Shown here: in pieces, positions 15,975-24,087 of the stretch
Position numbering within the stretch: the first letter of the stretch is position 1
How the letters are laid out: each line of letters starts with the position of its first letter
Source of the DNA: Micromonospora matsumotoense
Lineage (GTDB): Bacteria; Actinomycetota; Actinomycetes; Mycobacteriales; Micromonosporaceae
Direction of reading: 5' to 3'
Assembly (NCBI RefSeq): GCF_900091525.1
Contig: NZ_FMCU01000001.1
Span: forward strand, 496,001 to 560,000
Length of the DNA: 64,000 nucleotides
Made by a program: the position numbers and the translations under genes
The notes under the pieces: generated by a model
Databases searched by the model: none
The model's input: only the letters and a program-made list of their open reading frames with translations
What the model was told of the DNA's origin: nothing

Positions 15975-16453
15975 CCACCCCGACCGGGCCGGACGACTCC
16001 CCGGCCAGGCCGGACGACTCCCCGGCCAGGCCGGACGACTCCCCGGCCAGGCCGCCCGCCCCCACCAGGCCGGACGACTCCCCGGCCAGGCCGCCCGCCC
16101 CCACCAGGCCGGACGACTCCCCGGCCGGGGCGGGCGGCGACAGGGCCGGGGCGGGCGGCGACAGGGCCGGGGCGGGCGGCGACAGGGCCGGGGCGGATGA
16201 CCGCCCGGCCGGCGCGGGCGGCGGCGGGGCCGGGGCGGTGGAGGTGCTGGACTGTCGGGGGCAGCGGTGCCCGCTGCCGGTGATCGCGCTGGCCCGTCGG
16301 CTGCCCGAACTGCCCATCGGCGCGGTGCTGCGGGTGCTCGCCGACGACCCGGCCGCCGCCGTGGACATCCCCGCCTGGTGCCGGATGCGCGGCCAGGAGT
16401 TCGTCACCGCCGTCCCGGACGGACCGGGCTACGAGGTACGCCGCGCCCGCTGA
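15971..16453 (+). CDS. TusA-family sulfur carrier with repeat-built N-terminal extension
   Basis: 160 residues. The last 75 residues are a TusA/SirA domain with the conserved persulfide cysteine in DCRGQRCPLPVIALARRL. The first 85 residues are an unusual low-complexity extension: PDDSPAR heptads, a PPAPTR insert, then AGAGGDR heptads, encoded by exact DNA repeats (15989-16189). Normal TusA proteins have about 75-80 residues. The GTG overlaps the cysteine desulfurase stop by 4 nt, which fits a desulfurase-to-TusA sulfur relay. If the extension is not translated, an internal GTG near 16240 (VEVLDCRG) could be the functional start. Confidence 0.8.
   Translation: MTTPTGPDDSPARPDDSPARPDDSPARPPAPTRPDDSPARPPAPTRPDDSPAGAGGDRAGAGGDRAGAGGDRAGADDRPAGAGGGGAGAVEVLDCRGQRCPLPVIALARRLPELPIGAVLRVLADDPAAAVDIPAWCRMRGQEFVTAVPDGPGYEVRRAR
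15989..16189 (+). repeat. Compound 21-bp/18-bp tandem repeats inside the tusA-like gene
   Basis: Three perfect 21-bp units encode PDDSPAR. Next come an 18-bp unit (PPAPTR), another 21-bp unit, the 18-bp unit again, and a partial 21-bp unit. Three perfect copies of a different 21-bp unit encoding AGAGGDR follow. All units are multiples of 3, so the frame is kept. Near-perfect identity suggests recent expansion. Confidence 0.9.
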
Positions 16454-16513
16454 GCCCCTTCCCGCCGCAGGATGCGCGGGTCGTCAGGAACGGAGCTGGG
16501 GTAGAGGTGCGTA

Positions 16514-17362
16514 GTGGGGCCGCGAACCGATCCGTCCGCGCTGCGCTGGCTGGTCGGTGCCGAGTTGGGCCGGTACCGCCGGGAGGCGCTGCTGACGCTG
16601 ACCGAGCTGTCCACCAGGACCGGGATCGGCAAGCCGAAGCTCGGCCACATGGAGACCGGTCGCTACCAGCAGTTTCCCGAGGACATCGCGACCGTGCTCC
16701 GCGCCTGCGGGGCCGACCAGCCGGCGATCGACCGGCTGACCGCCCTGGCCGGCCGCTCCGACGCCAAGACCTGGTGGGCGCCCTGGGCTGCGGTGCTGCC
16801 GGACTGGTTCAAGACGTACGTCGGCCTGGAAGGGCTGGCCGACGGCGCGTTCGTGTTCGAGTCGATGGTCATCCCCGGCCTGCTCCAGACCGAGGAGTAC
16901 GCCCAGGCACTGACCCTGGGCACCGGGTTCGTCCGCCCCGACCACGCCGAGCGTTTCGTGTCCTTCCGGCAGACCCGCGCCCGCCGGCTCACCGACGACG
17001 ACCCGCTCACCCTGCACGCGGTGATCGGTGAGGCGGCGCTACGGCTGCGGGTCAACGGCGACGAGACCCGGCGGGCGCAGCTCCGGCACCTGGCCACCAT
17101 GTCGGAGCTGCCGAACGTCACCGTGCAGGTGCTCCGCCCCGAGGACGGCCCGCACGCCGCGACGCCGCTGGGCAAGTTCGTCCTGCTGGACTTCGCCCAG
17201 GTCCGGCCGATCGCCTACACCGAGGTGCTGGACGGGGCGACGTACGTGCAGGACCCGGACAGTGTCCGGACCTACAGCTTCGTGGCGGACAACCTGCGCC
17301 AGGTCGCCCTCTCGCCTGCCGAGTCGCGGGCGTTGATCAGGGAGCTGGCCGGCGCGGCCTAG
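16514..17362 (+). CDS. XRE-family regulator with DUF5753 domain
   Basis: 282 residues. The N-terminal helix-turn-helix (about 12-65: LGRYRREALLTLTELSTRTG, then KLGHMETGR) is the Cro/XRE type. The C-terminal DUF5753 domain (about 95-275) has typical stretches FESMVIPGLLQTEEYAQAL, RQTRARRLT and LPNVTVQVL. Such proteins are paired with DUF397 partners throughout Streptomyces and relatives (WhiJ/BldB-linked developmental regulators and toxin-antitoxin-like pairs). The GTG start was chosen from the domain edge. The DUF397 gene follows 17 bp downstream. Confidence 0.92.
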   Translation: MGPRTDPSALRWLVGAELGRYRREALLTLTELSTRTGIGKPKLGHMETGRYQQFPEDIATVLRACGADQPAIDRLTALAGRSDAKTWWAPWAAVLPDWFKTYVGLEGLADGAFVFESMVIPGLLQTEEYAQALTLGTGFVRPDHAERFVSFRQTRARRLTDDDPLTLHAVIGEAALRLRVNGDETRRAQLRHLATMSELPNVTVQVLRPEDGPHAATPLGKFVLLDFAQVRPIAYTEVLDGATYVQDPDSVRTYSFVADNLRQVALSPAESRALIRELAGAA

Positions 17363-17379
17363 CGCCCCCGGAGGCCACC

Positions 17380-17589
17380 GTGCGCACCCCCGACCTCACC
17401 ACCGTCCGCTGGTTCACCAGCAGCCGCAGCACCGACAACGGCGACTGCGTCGAGTGCGCCGTGCTGCCCGGCCTGGTGGCGGTGCGCGACAGCAAGGACC
17501 GGTCCGGCCCGGCGCTGATCTTCCCCGGGCACCAGTGGTCGGCGTTCGTCGCCGCGCTCCCGGCCCGCTCCCCCGGTCAGGCCAGATAA
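17380..17589 (+). CDS. DUF397 protein, partner of the XRE-DUF5753 regulator
   Basis: 69 residues. The DUF397 pattern is clear: WFTSSRSTDNGDCVECAVLP, then VAVRDSKDRSG and a tryptophan-containing end (HQWSAFVAAL). The GTG has GGAGG seven bases upstream. In related systems the small DUF397 protein antagonises or modulates the regulator it is paired with. Its last 13 bp overlap, tail to tail, the 3' end of the convergent kinase gene. Confidence 0.9.
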   Translation: MRTPDLTTVRWFTSSRSTDNGDCVECAVLPGLVAVRDSKDRSGPALIFPGHQWSAFVAALPARSPGQAR

Positions 17590-18098
17590 CGCAGGATCGC
17601 CGGGAGCGGGTCGATCGCGATGGTGGTGTCGACCACCAGCCGGGGGCCGATCAGCGGCTCGTACTCCGCGCCGCGCCGTCGGACCTGCTCCCAGGTCGGG
17701 GCGAGCGGGTCGGCGGCGTGCCGGGCCTCGACCCGGCGGCGCAGCTCCGCCTCGTCACCGCAGTAGACCTCGATCAGCCGCAGCGGCACCCCGGCCCGCG
17801 CGGCCAGGTCGAGCCAGAGCCCCCGCGCGGCGGCCACCGGGTTCACCGCGTCGACCACCACGCTGGTCCCCAGCCCGAGCTGCACCTCGGCCAGCCCGGC
17901 CAACGCGTCATAGCCGACCAGGCCCGAACCGTGGCCGGCCAGCCCCGCCCCGGGGCCGGTCAGCCCGTGCCGGGCCAGCGCCCGCTCGATCGGGTCGACC
18001 GGCAGCACCGGGGCACCCAGCGCCACGCCGACCTGCCCGGCGAGGGTGCTCTTGCCCACCCCCGGCAGGCCGGCGAAGACGACCAGGAGCTGCATCAT
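17577..18098 (-). CDS. Small P-loop kinase (AAA/zeta-like ATPase)
   Basis: 173 residues. Walker A is GLPGVGKST near residue 10. The order of a P-loop, an early aspartate (VLPVDPIERAL) and an arginine-rich lid (DEAELRRRVEARHAAD) resembles small-molecule phosphotransferases. Substrate unknown. The start MMQLLVVFAGLPG overlaps the adenosine kinase stop by 4 nt (ATGA), so the two are expressed together. The end overlaps the convergent DUF397 gene. Confidence 0.8.
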   Translation of the reverse strand: MMQLLVVFAGLPGVGKSTLAGQVGVALGAPVLPVDPIERALARHGLTGPGAGLAGHGSGLVGYDALAGLAEVQLGLGTSVVVDAVNPVAAARGLWLDLAARAGVPLRLIEVYCGDEAELRRRVEARHAADPLAPTWEQVRRRGAEYEPLIGPRLVVDTTIAIDPLPAILRYLA

Positions 18099-19072
18099 GG
18101 CGCCAGGTGCGGCCGAACGTCCTCGGCGGCGGCGTCCCCGTACGACTCGGCCAGCCGCTTGACGAACAGGTCGCGGCGCACGTCGTACTCCTGGGTGCCG
18201 ACGGTCTCCAGCACCAGGGTGGCCAGCAGCGAGCCGACCTGGGCGGCGCGTTCCAGGCCGAGCCCCCAGGACAGGGCGGCGAAGAAACCGGCCCGGAAGC
18301 CGTCGCCGACCCCGGTCGGGTCGATGGCCCGGATCTCCCGGGCGATCGGCACCCGGAACGGCTCCGCGTCCCGGGTGGCGATCTCGACGCCGTCCTTGCC
18401 GAGGGTGGTGACCCGGACCTTCACCCGCTCCAGGAGCTGGGCGTCGGTGAGGCCGGCCTTGCTCTGGAGCAGCGACTTCTCGTAGTCGTTGGTCATCAGG
18501 TACTCGGCGCCGTCGATCAGCGAGACCACGTCCGCGCCGTCCATCCGGGCGAGCTGCTGGGACGGGTCGGCGACGAAGGCGTATCCCCGGTCCCGGCACT
18601 CGGCCGAGTGCCGGATCATCGCCGCCGGGTCGTTCGCGCTGACCAGGACCAGGTCCAGGCCGCCCAGCCGGTCGGCGACGGGACCCAGCTCGATGTTGCG
18701 GGCCTCACTCATCGCGCCGGCATAGAACGAGGCGATCTGGCACATGTCGGTGTCGGTGGTGCAGACGAAACGGGCGGTGTGCGCCACCTCGCTGACGTGC
18801 ACCGAGTCACAGTCCACCCCGTGCCGCTCCAGCCACGAGCGGTAGTCGGCGAAGTCGGCGCCCACCGCGCCGAGCAGGACCGGGCTCAGCCCGAGCTGCC
18901 CCATGCCGAAGGCGATGTTGGCGGCCACCCCGCCCCGGCGCAGCACCAGGTCGTCCACCAGGAAGGAGAGCGACACCTTGTGCAGTTGGTCGGCGATGAG
19001 CTGGTCGGCGAAGCGACCCGGGAAGCTCATCAGGTGGTCGGTCGCGATCGAGCCGGTTACGGCGATCTTCAT
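18095..19072 (-). CDS. adoK: Adenosine kinase (PfkB family, mycobacterial type)
   Basis: 325 residues. PfkB-fold kinase. The N-terminus MKIAVTGSIATDHLMSFPGR and the segments HKVSLSFLVDDLVLRRGG, AGADFADYRSWL-like, DPSQQLARMDG and TNDYE closely follow the mycobacterial adenosine kinase I recall. It phosphorylates adenosine to AMP. The PfkB signature DPTGVGDGFRAGFF contains the catalytic aspartate; a G replaces the more usual A after GD. The ATG at 19072 has GAGGG nine bases upstream. Cotranscribed with the small kinase gene. Confidence 0.9.
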   Translation of the reverse strand: MKIAVTGSIATDHLMSFPGRFADQLIADQLHKVSLSFLVDDLVLRRGGVAANIAFGMGQLGLSPVLLGAVGADFADYRSWLERHGVDCDSVHVSEVAHTARFVCTTDTDMCQIASFYAGAMSEARNIELGPVADRLGGLDLVLVSANDPAAMIRHSAECRDRGYAFVADPSQQLARMDGADVVSLIDGAEYLMTNDYEKSLLQSKAGLTDAQLLERVKVRVTTLGKDGVEIATRDAEPFRVPIAREIRAIDPTGVGDGFRAGFFAALSWGLGLERAAQVGSLLATLVLETVGTQEYDVRRDLFVKRLAESYGDAAAEDVRPHLAP

Positions 19073-19272
19073 GTCAACCCTCGGGGTCGGGAGCACGGCG
19101 CGGGTCAGCCTACCGGTCCCGCGCGAACGACGGTCGAGGGTCGGACGAGCACCGGCTACCACCTGCTCATCCGCCGGACACGGGCCGGACAGCCTCCGCC
19201 TGCGCCCACAACAGGGCCGCCGGACACGCGGGCCGGAGCAACAGGGCCGCCGGTCCGGCGGGCCGGACGCGA

Positions 19273-19307
19273 CGACGGGGCCGCCCCGTAGTGGGACGGC
19301 CCCGTCG
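19273..19307 (-). terminator. Terminator hairpin after the IscA/ErpA gene
   Basis: CGACGGGGCCG and CGGCCCCGTCG form an 11-bp stem about 20 bp downstream of the stop on the minus strand. Confidence 0.7.
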
Positions 19308-19325
19308 GGCGCGACGAGTCGCGAC

Positions 19326-19694
19326 TCAGCTGAACGAGTCGCCGCAGGCGCAGGAGCTGCCCGCGTTGGGGTTGTCGATGGTGAAGCCCTGGGCGTCGAT
19401 CCGGTCGGCGAAGTCGATGGTCGCCCCGGACAGGTAGGGGGCGCTCATCCGGTCGACGACGACGCCGACCCCGTCGAAGTCGGTGACGACGTCACCGTCG
19501 AGCGAACGCTCGTCGAAGAAGAGCTGGTACCGCAGGCCGGAGCAGCCACCCGGCTGCACCGCGACCCGGAGCCGCAGGTCGTCGCGGCCCTCCTGCTCGA
19601 TCAGGGCCTTGACCTTCTGCGCCGCGACGTCGGTGAGGACGACGGAAGTAGGGGCCTGAGCCTCGGTCGAGTCGGTCTGCGCTGGCGTGGTCAC
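19326..19694 (-). CDS. A-type iron-sulfur carrier / insertion protein (HesB/IscA/ErpA family)
   Basis: 122 residues. The three conserved cysteines of A-type carriers are C51 (in QPGGCSGLRYQLFF) and C115, C117 (in SSCACGDSF at the end). It carries or inserts Fe-S clusters into apo-proteins; the nearby NadA and LipA are plausible clients. The first 20 residues are a polar extension. The GTG start has GGGAG about 9 nt upstream. Single-gene unit with its own terminator. Confidence 0.92.
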   Translation of the reverse strand: MTTPAQTDSTEAQAPTSVVLTDVAAQKVKALIEQEGRDDLRLRVAVQPGGCSGLRYQLFFDERSLDGDVVTDFDGVGVVVDRMSAPYLSGATIDFADRIDAQGFTIDNPNAGSSCACGDSFS

Positions 19695-19888
19695 GTGGAA
19701 ATCTCCCTGCGCGGTATGGGTCCGGACACCCTGGCCAACAGTGCGCGTCGCCCAGTGATTCCCGGTGTGGTCCAGCTCCGATGGTACGCCGCTCCGGCCG
19801 ACCCCACCCGGCCGGCGTGATCGCCGCCCCGGGCCACCTGCACCACGCCCGGCCGCCCCCGCCCCGCCGACCCGGCCCGGCTGCCCGG

Positions 19889-21025
19889 TCAGCGGCTCCA
19901 CTGGCGGGCCAGCCGGGCCCCGAGCGCCCGCAGCCCCTCGGCGGGCCGGCCCATCGCCGCCGCCACCCCGCCGCGTTCCTCGCCGCCGAAGTGCTCCACC
20001 AGGCTGTACGCCTCGGTCACCCCCGCCGAGGCGGCCTCCCGCCGGCCGGTGCTCACCCGCCCCGCCAGCACCACGCAGGGCACCCCCCGGTCGCGGGCCG
20101 CCCCGGCCACCCCGGCGACCACCTTGCCGCGCAGCGACTGGTGGTCGAACGACCCCTCCCCGGTGATCACCAGATCGCAGTCGTCCAGCGCGGCGTCCAG
20201 CCCGATCGCCCGGCCGACGAGGTCGATGCCCGATTCGCAGCGCCCGCCGAGAGCCAGGATCGCCGCGCCGAGGCCGCCGGCCGCGCCGCCGCCGGGCAGC
20301 GCGCCCAGGCCGGGCGGGCAGCCGGGCAGGTCCTGCTCCAGCACCGCCGCCCAGCGCTCCAGCGCGGCGTCGAGCAACAGCACGTCGGCCCGGTCGGCGC
20401 CCTTCTGCGGCCCGTAGACGTTGCTCGCGCCGTGCAGGCCGAGCAGCGGGTTGTCCACGTCGGTGGCGGCGACCAGGGTCGCCCCGCGCAGTCGGGGGAC
20501 GCCGTCGAGGGCGGCGACGGCGGTCAGCGCCGCGCCCCCGTACGGCAGGGCCCGGCCGGCGTCGTCGAGCGGGGTCGCGCCGAGCGCGGCGAACAGGCCG
20601 GCCCCACCGTCGTTGGTCCCGGAGCCGCCCAGCCCGATCACCACCGTCCGGGCCCCGTGCTCCACGGCGGCGGCGACCAGCGCGCCGAGACCGTACGAGG
20701 TGGTGGCCTTCGGGTCCCGCTCGGCGGCGGCCAGCAGATGCAGCCCGCACGCCTGGGCGCTCTCCAGGTAGCCGACGCCGTCGGCGGTGAGCAGGATCTC
20801 ACCGGTGACGGGCCGGCCCCGCGGGTCGACCGTCGGCACCGGCACCCGGCGGCCGTCGAGCGCCCCGGCGAGCACCGTGACGAAGCCCGGCCCGCCGTCG
20901 GCGAGGGGACGGATGAGCAGCTCGTCCGCGTCGTCCACCTCGCGCCAGCCGGCGGCGACGGCGGCCGCCACCTCCGGGGCCTCCAGGGTGCCGGCGAACT
21001 TGTCCGGGCAGAGCAGCACGCGCAT
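19889..21025 (-). CDS. Glycerate kinase (GlxK/GarK family)
   Basis: 378 residues. The family signature includes MRVLLCPDKFAGTLEAPEVA at the N-terminus, GGSGTNDGGAGLFAALG near the middle, ASNVYGPQKGA, and ITGEGSFDHQSLRGKVVAGV in the C-terminal half. It phosphorylates D-glycerate. Length is normal. The ATG at 21025 begins exactly at the domain edge. It is divergent from nadA, with twin palindromes in the 94-bp gap that may control one or both genes. Confidence 0.93.
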   Translation of the reverse strand: MRVLLCPDKFAGTLEAPEVAAAVAAGWREVDDADELLIRPLADGGPGFVTVLAGALDGRRVPVPTVDPRGRPVTGEILLTADGVGYLESAQACGLHLLAAAERDPKATTSYGLGALVAAAVEHGARTVVIGLGGSGTNDGGAGLFAALGATPLDDAGRALPYGGAALTAVAALDGVPRLRGATLVAATDVDNPLLGLHGASNVYGPQKGADRADVLLLDAALERWAAVLEQDLPGCPPGLGALPGGGAAGGLGAAILALGGRCESGIDLVGRAIGLDAALDDCDLVITGEGSFDHQSLRGKVVAGVAGAARDRGVPCVVLAGRVSTGRREAASAGVTEAYSLVEHFGGEERGGVAAAMGRPAEGLRALGARLARQWSR

Positions 21026-21031
21026 GCCCAG

Positions 21032-21077
21032 AGTGTGGCAGGCCACATCGGCGCGGGGCAGTGTGGCAGCCCACACC
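21032..21077. promoter_or_regulatory. Twin palindromic operator candidates between glxK-type gene and nadA
   Basis: Two near-identical sites, AGTGTGGCAGGCCACATC (21032-21049) and AGTGTGGCAGCCCACACC (21060-21077), each contain TGTGG-4-CCACA. Their centres are 28 bp apart, close to three helical turns. They lie between divergent start codons and overlap the place where the promoters should be. A dimeric repressor acting on NAD synthesis is a reasonable guess. The spacing (TGTG-6-CACA) differs from the Rex consensus. Confidence 0.55.
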
Positions 21078-21119
21078 GGCAGCGGTCGTGCGAACGCCCC
21101 GTTGTGGGACCATGAGGAC

Positions 21120-22319
21120 GTGACTTCGACCTGGGTGGAACCCTCCAACACGGCGACCGCGCTGCTGCTCCTCGGCCGCGGCAGCGACCCCGCCACCGAG
21201 CGTGGCGTGGAGTGTCCGGGAGACCTGCCGGCGCCGAGCGACCCGGACCTGGTGGCCCGGGCGGCGGCGGCGAAGGCCGCGCTGGGCACCAAGGTGTTCG
21301 TTCTCGGCCACCACTACCAGCGCGACGAGGTGATCCAGTTCGCCGACGTCACCGGCGACTCGTTCAAACTGGCCCGGGAGGCGGCGGCCCGGCCCGACGC
21401 GGAGTACATCGTCTTCTGCGGTGTGCACTTCATGGCCGAGAGCGCGGACATCCTCACCACCGACGCGCAGCGGGTGATCCTGCCCGACCTGGCGGCCGGC
21501 TGCTCGATGGCCGACATGGCGGTGCTGTCGCAGGTCGAGCGGGCCTGGGAGGTGCTGACCGACCTGGGCGTCGCGGCGGACACCGTGCCGGTGACGTATA
21601 TGAACTCCTCGGCGGACATCAAGGGCTTCGTCGGCCGCAACGGCGGCGTGGTCTGCACCTCGTCGAACGCGAAGCGGGCGCTGGACTGGGCGTACGCGCA
21701 GGGTGCGAAGGTGCTGTTCCTGCCCGACCAGCACCTGGGCCGCAACACGGCGGTGCTGGAGATGGGCTACTCGCTGGACGACTGCGTGCTCTACGACCCG
21801 CACAAGCCGAACGGCGGGCTCACCGCCGCACAGCTGCGGGACGCGAAGATGATCCTGTGGCGCGGGCACTGCTCGGTGCACGGCCGGTTCACCCTGGACA
21901 GCGTCACCGACGTCCGGGCCCGGGTGCCCGGGGTCAACGTGCTGGTGCACCCGGAGTGCCGGCACGAGGTGGTCACCGCCGCCGACCAGGTCGGCTCGAC
22001 GGAGTACATCATCAAGGCCATCGAGGCGGCACCGGCCGGCTCGGCGTGGGCGGTCGGCACCGAGCTGAACCTGGTCCGTCGGCTGGCGCTGGCCCACCCC
22101 GACAAGCAGATCACGTTCCTGGACAAGGCGGTCTGCTACTGCTCCACGATGAACCGGATCGACCTGCCGCACCTGGTGTGGGCGCTGGAGGAGCTGGTCG
22201 CCGGCCGGGTGGTCAACCAGATCACCGTCGACGCGGACACCGCCCACCACGCCCGGGTGGCGCTGGACCAGATGCTCGCGCTGCCGGCTGCCGACACCCC
22301 GCCGCCCGCCGCCGCCTGA
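21120..22319 (+). CDS. nadA: Quinolinate synthase
   Basis: 399 residues. Condenses iminoaspartate with dihydroxyacetone phosphate to quinolinate for NAD synthesis, using a 4Fe-4S cluster. Cluster cysteines are C100 (in YIVFCGVHFMAES), the one in LVHPECRHEV and one in DKAVCYCSTMNRI. VLGHHYQRDEVIQFAD and GDSFKLAREA are further signatures. nadB and nadC are not adjacent. The GTG at 21120 gives an N-terminus of normal actinobacterial length. Probably needs the Fe-S carrier encoded nearby. Confidence 0.96.
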   Translation: MTSTWVEPSNTATALLLLGRGSDPATERGVECPGDLPAPSDPDLVARAAAAKAALGTKVFVLGHHYQRDEVIQFADVTGDSFKLAREAAARPDAEYIVFCGVHFMAESADILTTDAQRVILPDLAAGCSMADMAVLSQVERAWEVLTDLGVAADTVPVTYMNSSADIKGFVGRNGGVVCTSSNAKRALDWAYAQGAKVLFLPDQHLGRNTAVLEMGYSLDDCVLYDPHKPNGGLTAAQLRDAKMILWRGHCSVHGRFTLDSVTDVRARVPGVNVLVHPECRHEVVTAADQVGSTEYIIKAIEAAPAGSAWAVGTELNLVRRLALAHPDKQITFLDKAVCYCSTMNRIDLPHLVWALEELVAGRVVNQITVDADTAHHARVALDQMLALPAADTPPPAAA

Positions 22320-22343
22320 TCACCTACGGTCACCGCCGAGTAC

Positions 22344-22374
22344 GGGAACGTACCGGATTCGCCGGTTCGTTCCC
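22344..22374 (+). terminator. Hairpin downstream of nadA
   Basis: GGGAACGTACCGG and CCGGTTCGTTCCC form a 13-bp stem with one mismatch and a 5-nt loop, 25 bp after the nadA stop. No U-tract. It could also be an operator for murA. Confidence 0.6.
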
Positions 22375-22416
22375 TGATACCGCACGCTGACCGATTCCTA
22401 TTTCGTCACGGAGGGC

Positions 22417-22422
22417 TATGCT
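22417..22422 (+). promoter_or_regulatory. Possible -10 TATGCT for murA
   Basis: TATGCT lies 135 bp before the start of murA in the AT-richer part of the gap. No convincing -35 is visible, so this is weak. Confidence 0.25.
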
Positions 22423-22557
22423 GCCGGGGCGACGTACCACGGGGACCGTTTTGAGCCGGCCCCGTTCCGGGTAGCTGGACAGCTCGAACCGGACAGCTGG
22501 ACAGCATGCCCCATCATCGACTCACCTGGCACCACCCGACACGCGCTGGAGGTTGCG

Positions 22558-23913
22558 TTGACGGACGACGTCCTGGTCGTACACGGAGGTACTCCGCTCG
22601 AAGGGCGGATCCGCGTTCGCGGCGCGAAGAACCTGGTCTCCAAGGCGATGGTCGCGACACTGCTGGGCGACTCGCCCAGCCGGCTGTTCGACGTCCCCAA
22701 GATCCGTGACGTCGAGGTGGTCCGCGGGCTGCTCGGCCTGCACGGGGTGAAGGTGACCGACGGCACCGAGGACGGCGAGCTGGTCTTCGACCCGTCCAAC
22801 GTCGAGAGCGCCAGCACCGACCAGATCAACGTGCACGCCGGGTCCAGCCGGATCCCGATCCTGTTCTGCGGCCCGCTGCTGCACCGGCTCGGCCACGCCT
22901 TCATCCCCGACCTGGGCGGCTGCCACATCGGCCCCCGCCCGATCGACTTCCACCTGCAGGCGCTGCGCGAGTTCGGCGCGACGGTGGAGAAGACCCCCGA
23001 GGGTCTGCACCTGTCCGCGCCCAACGGGCTGCACGGCACGAAGTTCGCCCTGCCCTACCCGAGCGTCGGCGCGACCGAGCAGGTGCTGCTGACCGCGGTG
23101 ATGGCCGAGGGCGTCACCGAGCTGCGCAACGCCGCCGTCGAGCCCGAGATCATCGACCTGATCTGCATCCTGCAGAAGATGGGCGCGATCATCAAGGTGC
23201 ACACCGACCGGGTGATCGAGATCCAGGGCGTCAAGCGGCTGCACGGCTACAGCCACCGCCCGATCCCGGACCGGATCGAGGCGGCGAGCTGGGCGGCGGC
23301 GGCGCTGGCCACCCGGGGTCACGTCGAGGTGCTCGGCGCGCAGCAGGCCGACATGATGACCTTCCTGAACATCTTCCGCTCCGTCGGCGGCGAGTACGAG
23401 GTCACCGACGCCCGGCCGCCGAAGCTCAGCGACCCGGGCCAGGAGGGCGGCATCCGGTTCTGGCACCCCGGCGGTGAGCTGCACGCGGTGGCGCTGGAGA
23501 CCGACGTGCACCCCGGCTTCATGACCGACTGGCAGCAGCCGCTGGTGGTGGCGCTGACCCAGGCCCGGGGCCTGTCGATCGTCCACGAGACGGTCTACGA
23601 GCAGCGGTTGGGCTACACCGAGGCGCTGAACACGATGGGCGCCAACATCCAGGTCTACCGGGACTGCCTCGGCGGCACCCCGTGCCGGTTCGGCCGGCGC
23701 AACTTCAAGCACTCCGCGGTGATCGCCGGCCCGAGCAAGCTGCACGCCGCCGACCTGGTCATCCCGGACCTGCGGGCCGGGTTCAGCCACCTGATCGCGG
23801 CGCTCGCCGCCGAGGGCACCTCCCGGGTGTACGGCGTCGACCTGATCAACCGGGGCTACGAGGACTTCGAGGCCAAGCTGGCCAGCCTCGGCGCGCACGC
23901 CGAGCGCCCGTAG
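22558..23913 (+). CDS. murA: UDP-N-acetylglucosamine 1-carboxyvinyltransferase (MurA-type)
   Basis: 451 residues of the EPSP-synthase fold. Transfers enolpyruvate from PEP to UDP-GlcNAc, the first committed step of peptidoglycan synthesis. The fosfomycin-reactive cysteine is present as C122 in DLGGCHIGPRP. GAKNLVSKAMVATLL is the substrate-binding start, and RIPILFCGPLLHRLG and VGATEQVLLTAV are conserved. The start is TTG with TGGAGG nine bases upstream, a weak initiation codon that may lower expression. Actinobacteria often have two MurA paralogues; which one this is cannot be decided here. Confidence 0.93.
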   Translation: MTDDVLVVHGGTPLEGRIRVRGAKNLVSKAMVATLLGDSPSRLFDVPKIRDVEVVRGLLGLHGVKVTDGTEDGELVFDPSNVESASTDQINVHAGSSRIPILFCGPLLHRLGHAFIPDLGGCHIGPRPIDFHLQALREFGATVEKTPEGLHLSAPNGLHGTKFALPYPSVGATEQVLLTAVMAEGVTELRNAAVEPEIIDLICILQKMGAIIKVHTDRVIEIQGVKRLHGYSHRPIPDRIEAASWAAAALATRGHVEVLGAQQADMMTFLNIFRSVGGEYEVTDARPPKLSDPGQEGGIRFWHPGGELHAVALETDVHPGFMTDWQQPLVVALTQARGLSIVHETVYEQRLGYTEALNTMGANIQVYRDCLGGTPCRFGRRNFKHSAVIAGPSKLHAADLVIPDLRAGFSHLIAALAAEGTSRVYGVDLINRGYEDFEAKLASLGAHAERP

Positions 23914-24074
23914 CCCGCCCCGCCCCGCCGGGCGGCCGGGCCCCCACTCGGCCCGCTCCGTCCGGCGGCCGGGGGCCTGCTCGCCCCGCCCCACCGGGCG
24001 GCCGTGACCCCGTTCGACCCGCTCCACCGAGCGCCCGGTGCACCCGTGATGTGCACCGGGCGCCGTCGTGTGGC

Positions 24075-24080
24075 TACCCT
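24075..24080 (+). promoter_or_regulatory. -10 hexamer TACCCT for leaderless DUF3043 mRNA
   Basis: TACCCT lies 7 nt before the GTG at 24088, with no ribosome binding site between. Confidence 0.45.
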
Positions 24081-24087
24081 TCACCTC

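Noticed and set aside
21032..21077. Rex (redox) operator
   Set aside because: The arms TGTG and CACA are separated by 6 bp, not the 8 bp of the Rex consensus, and the flanking AA/TT positions are missing.
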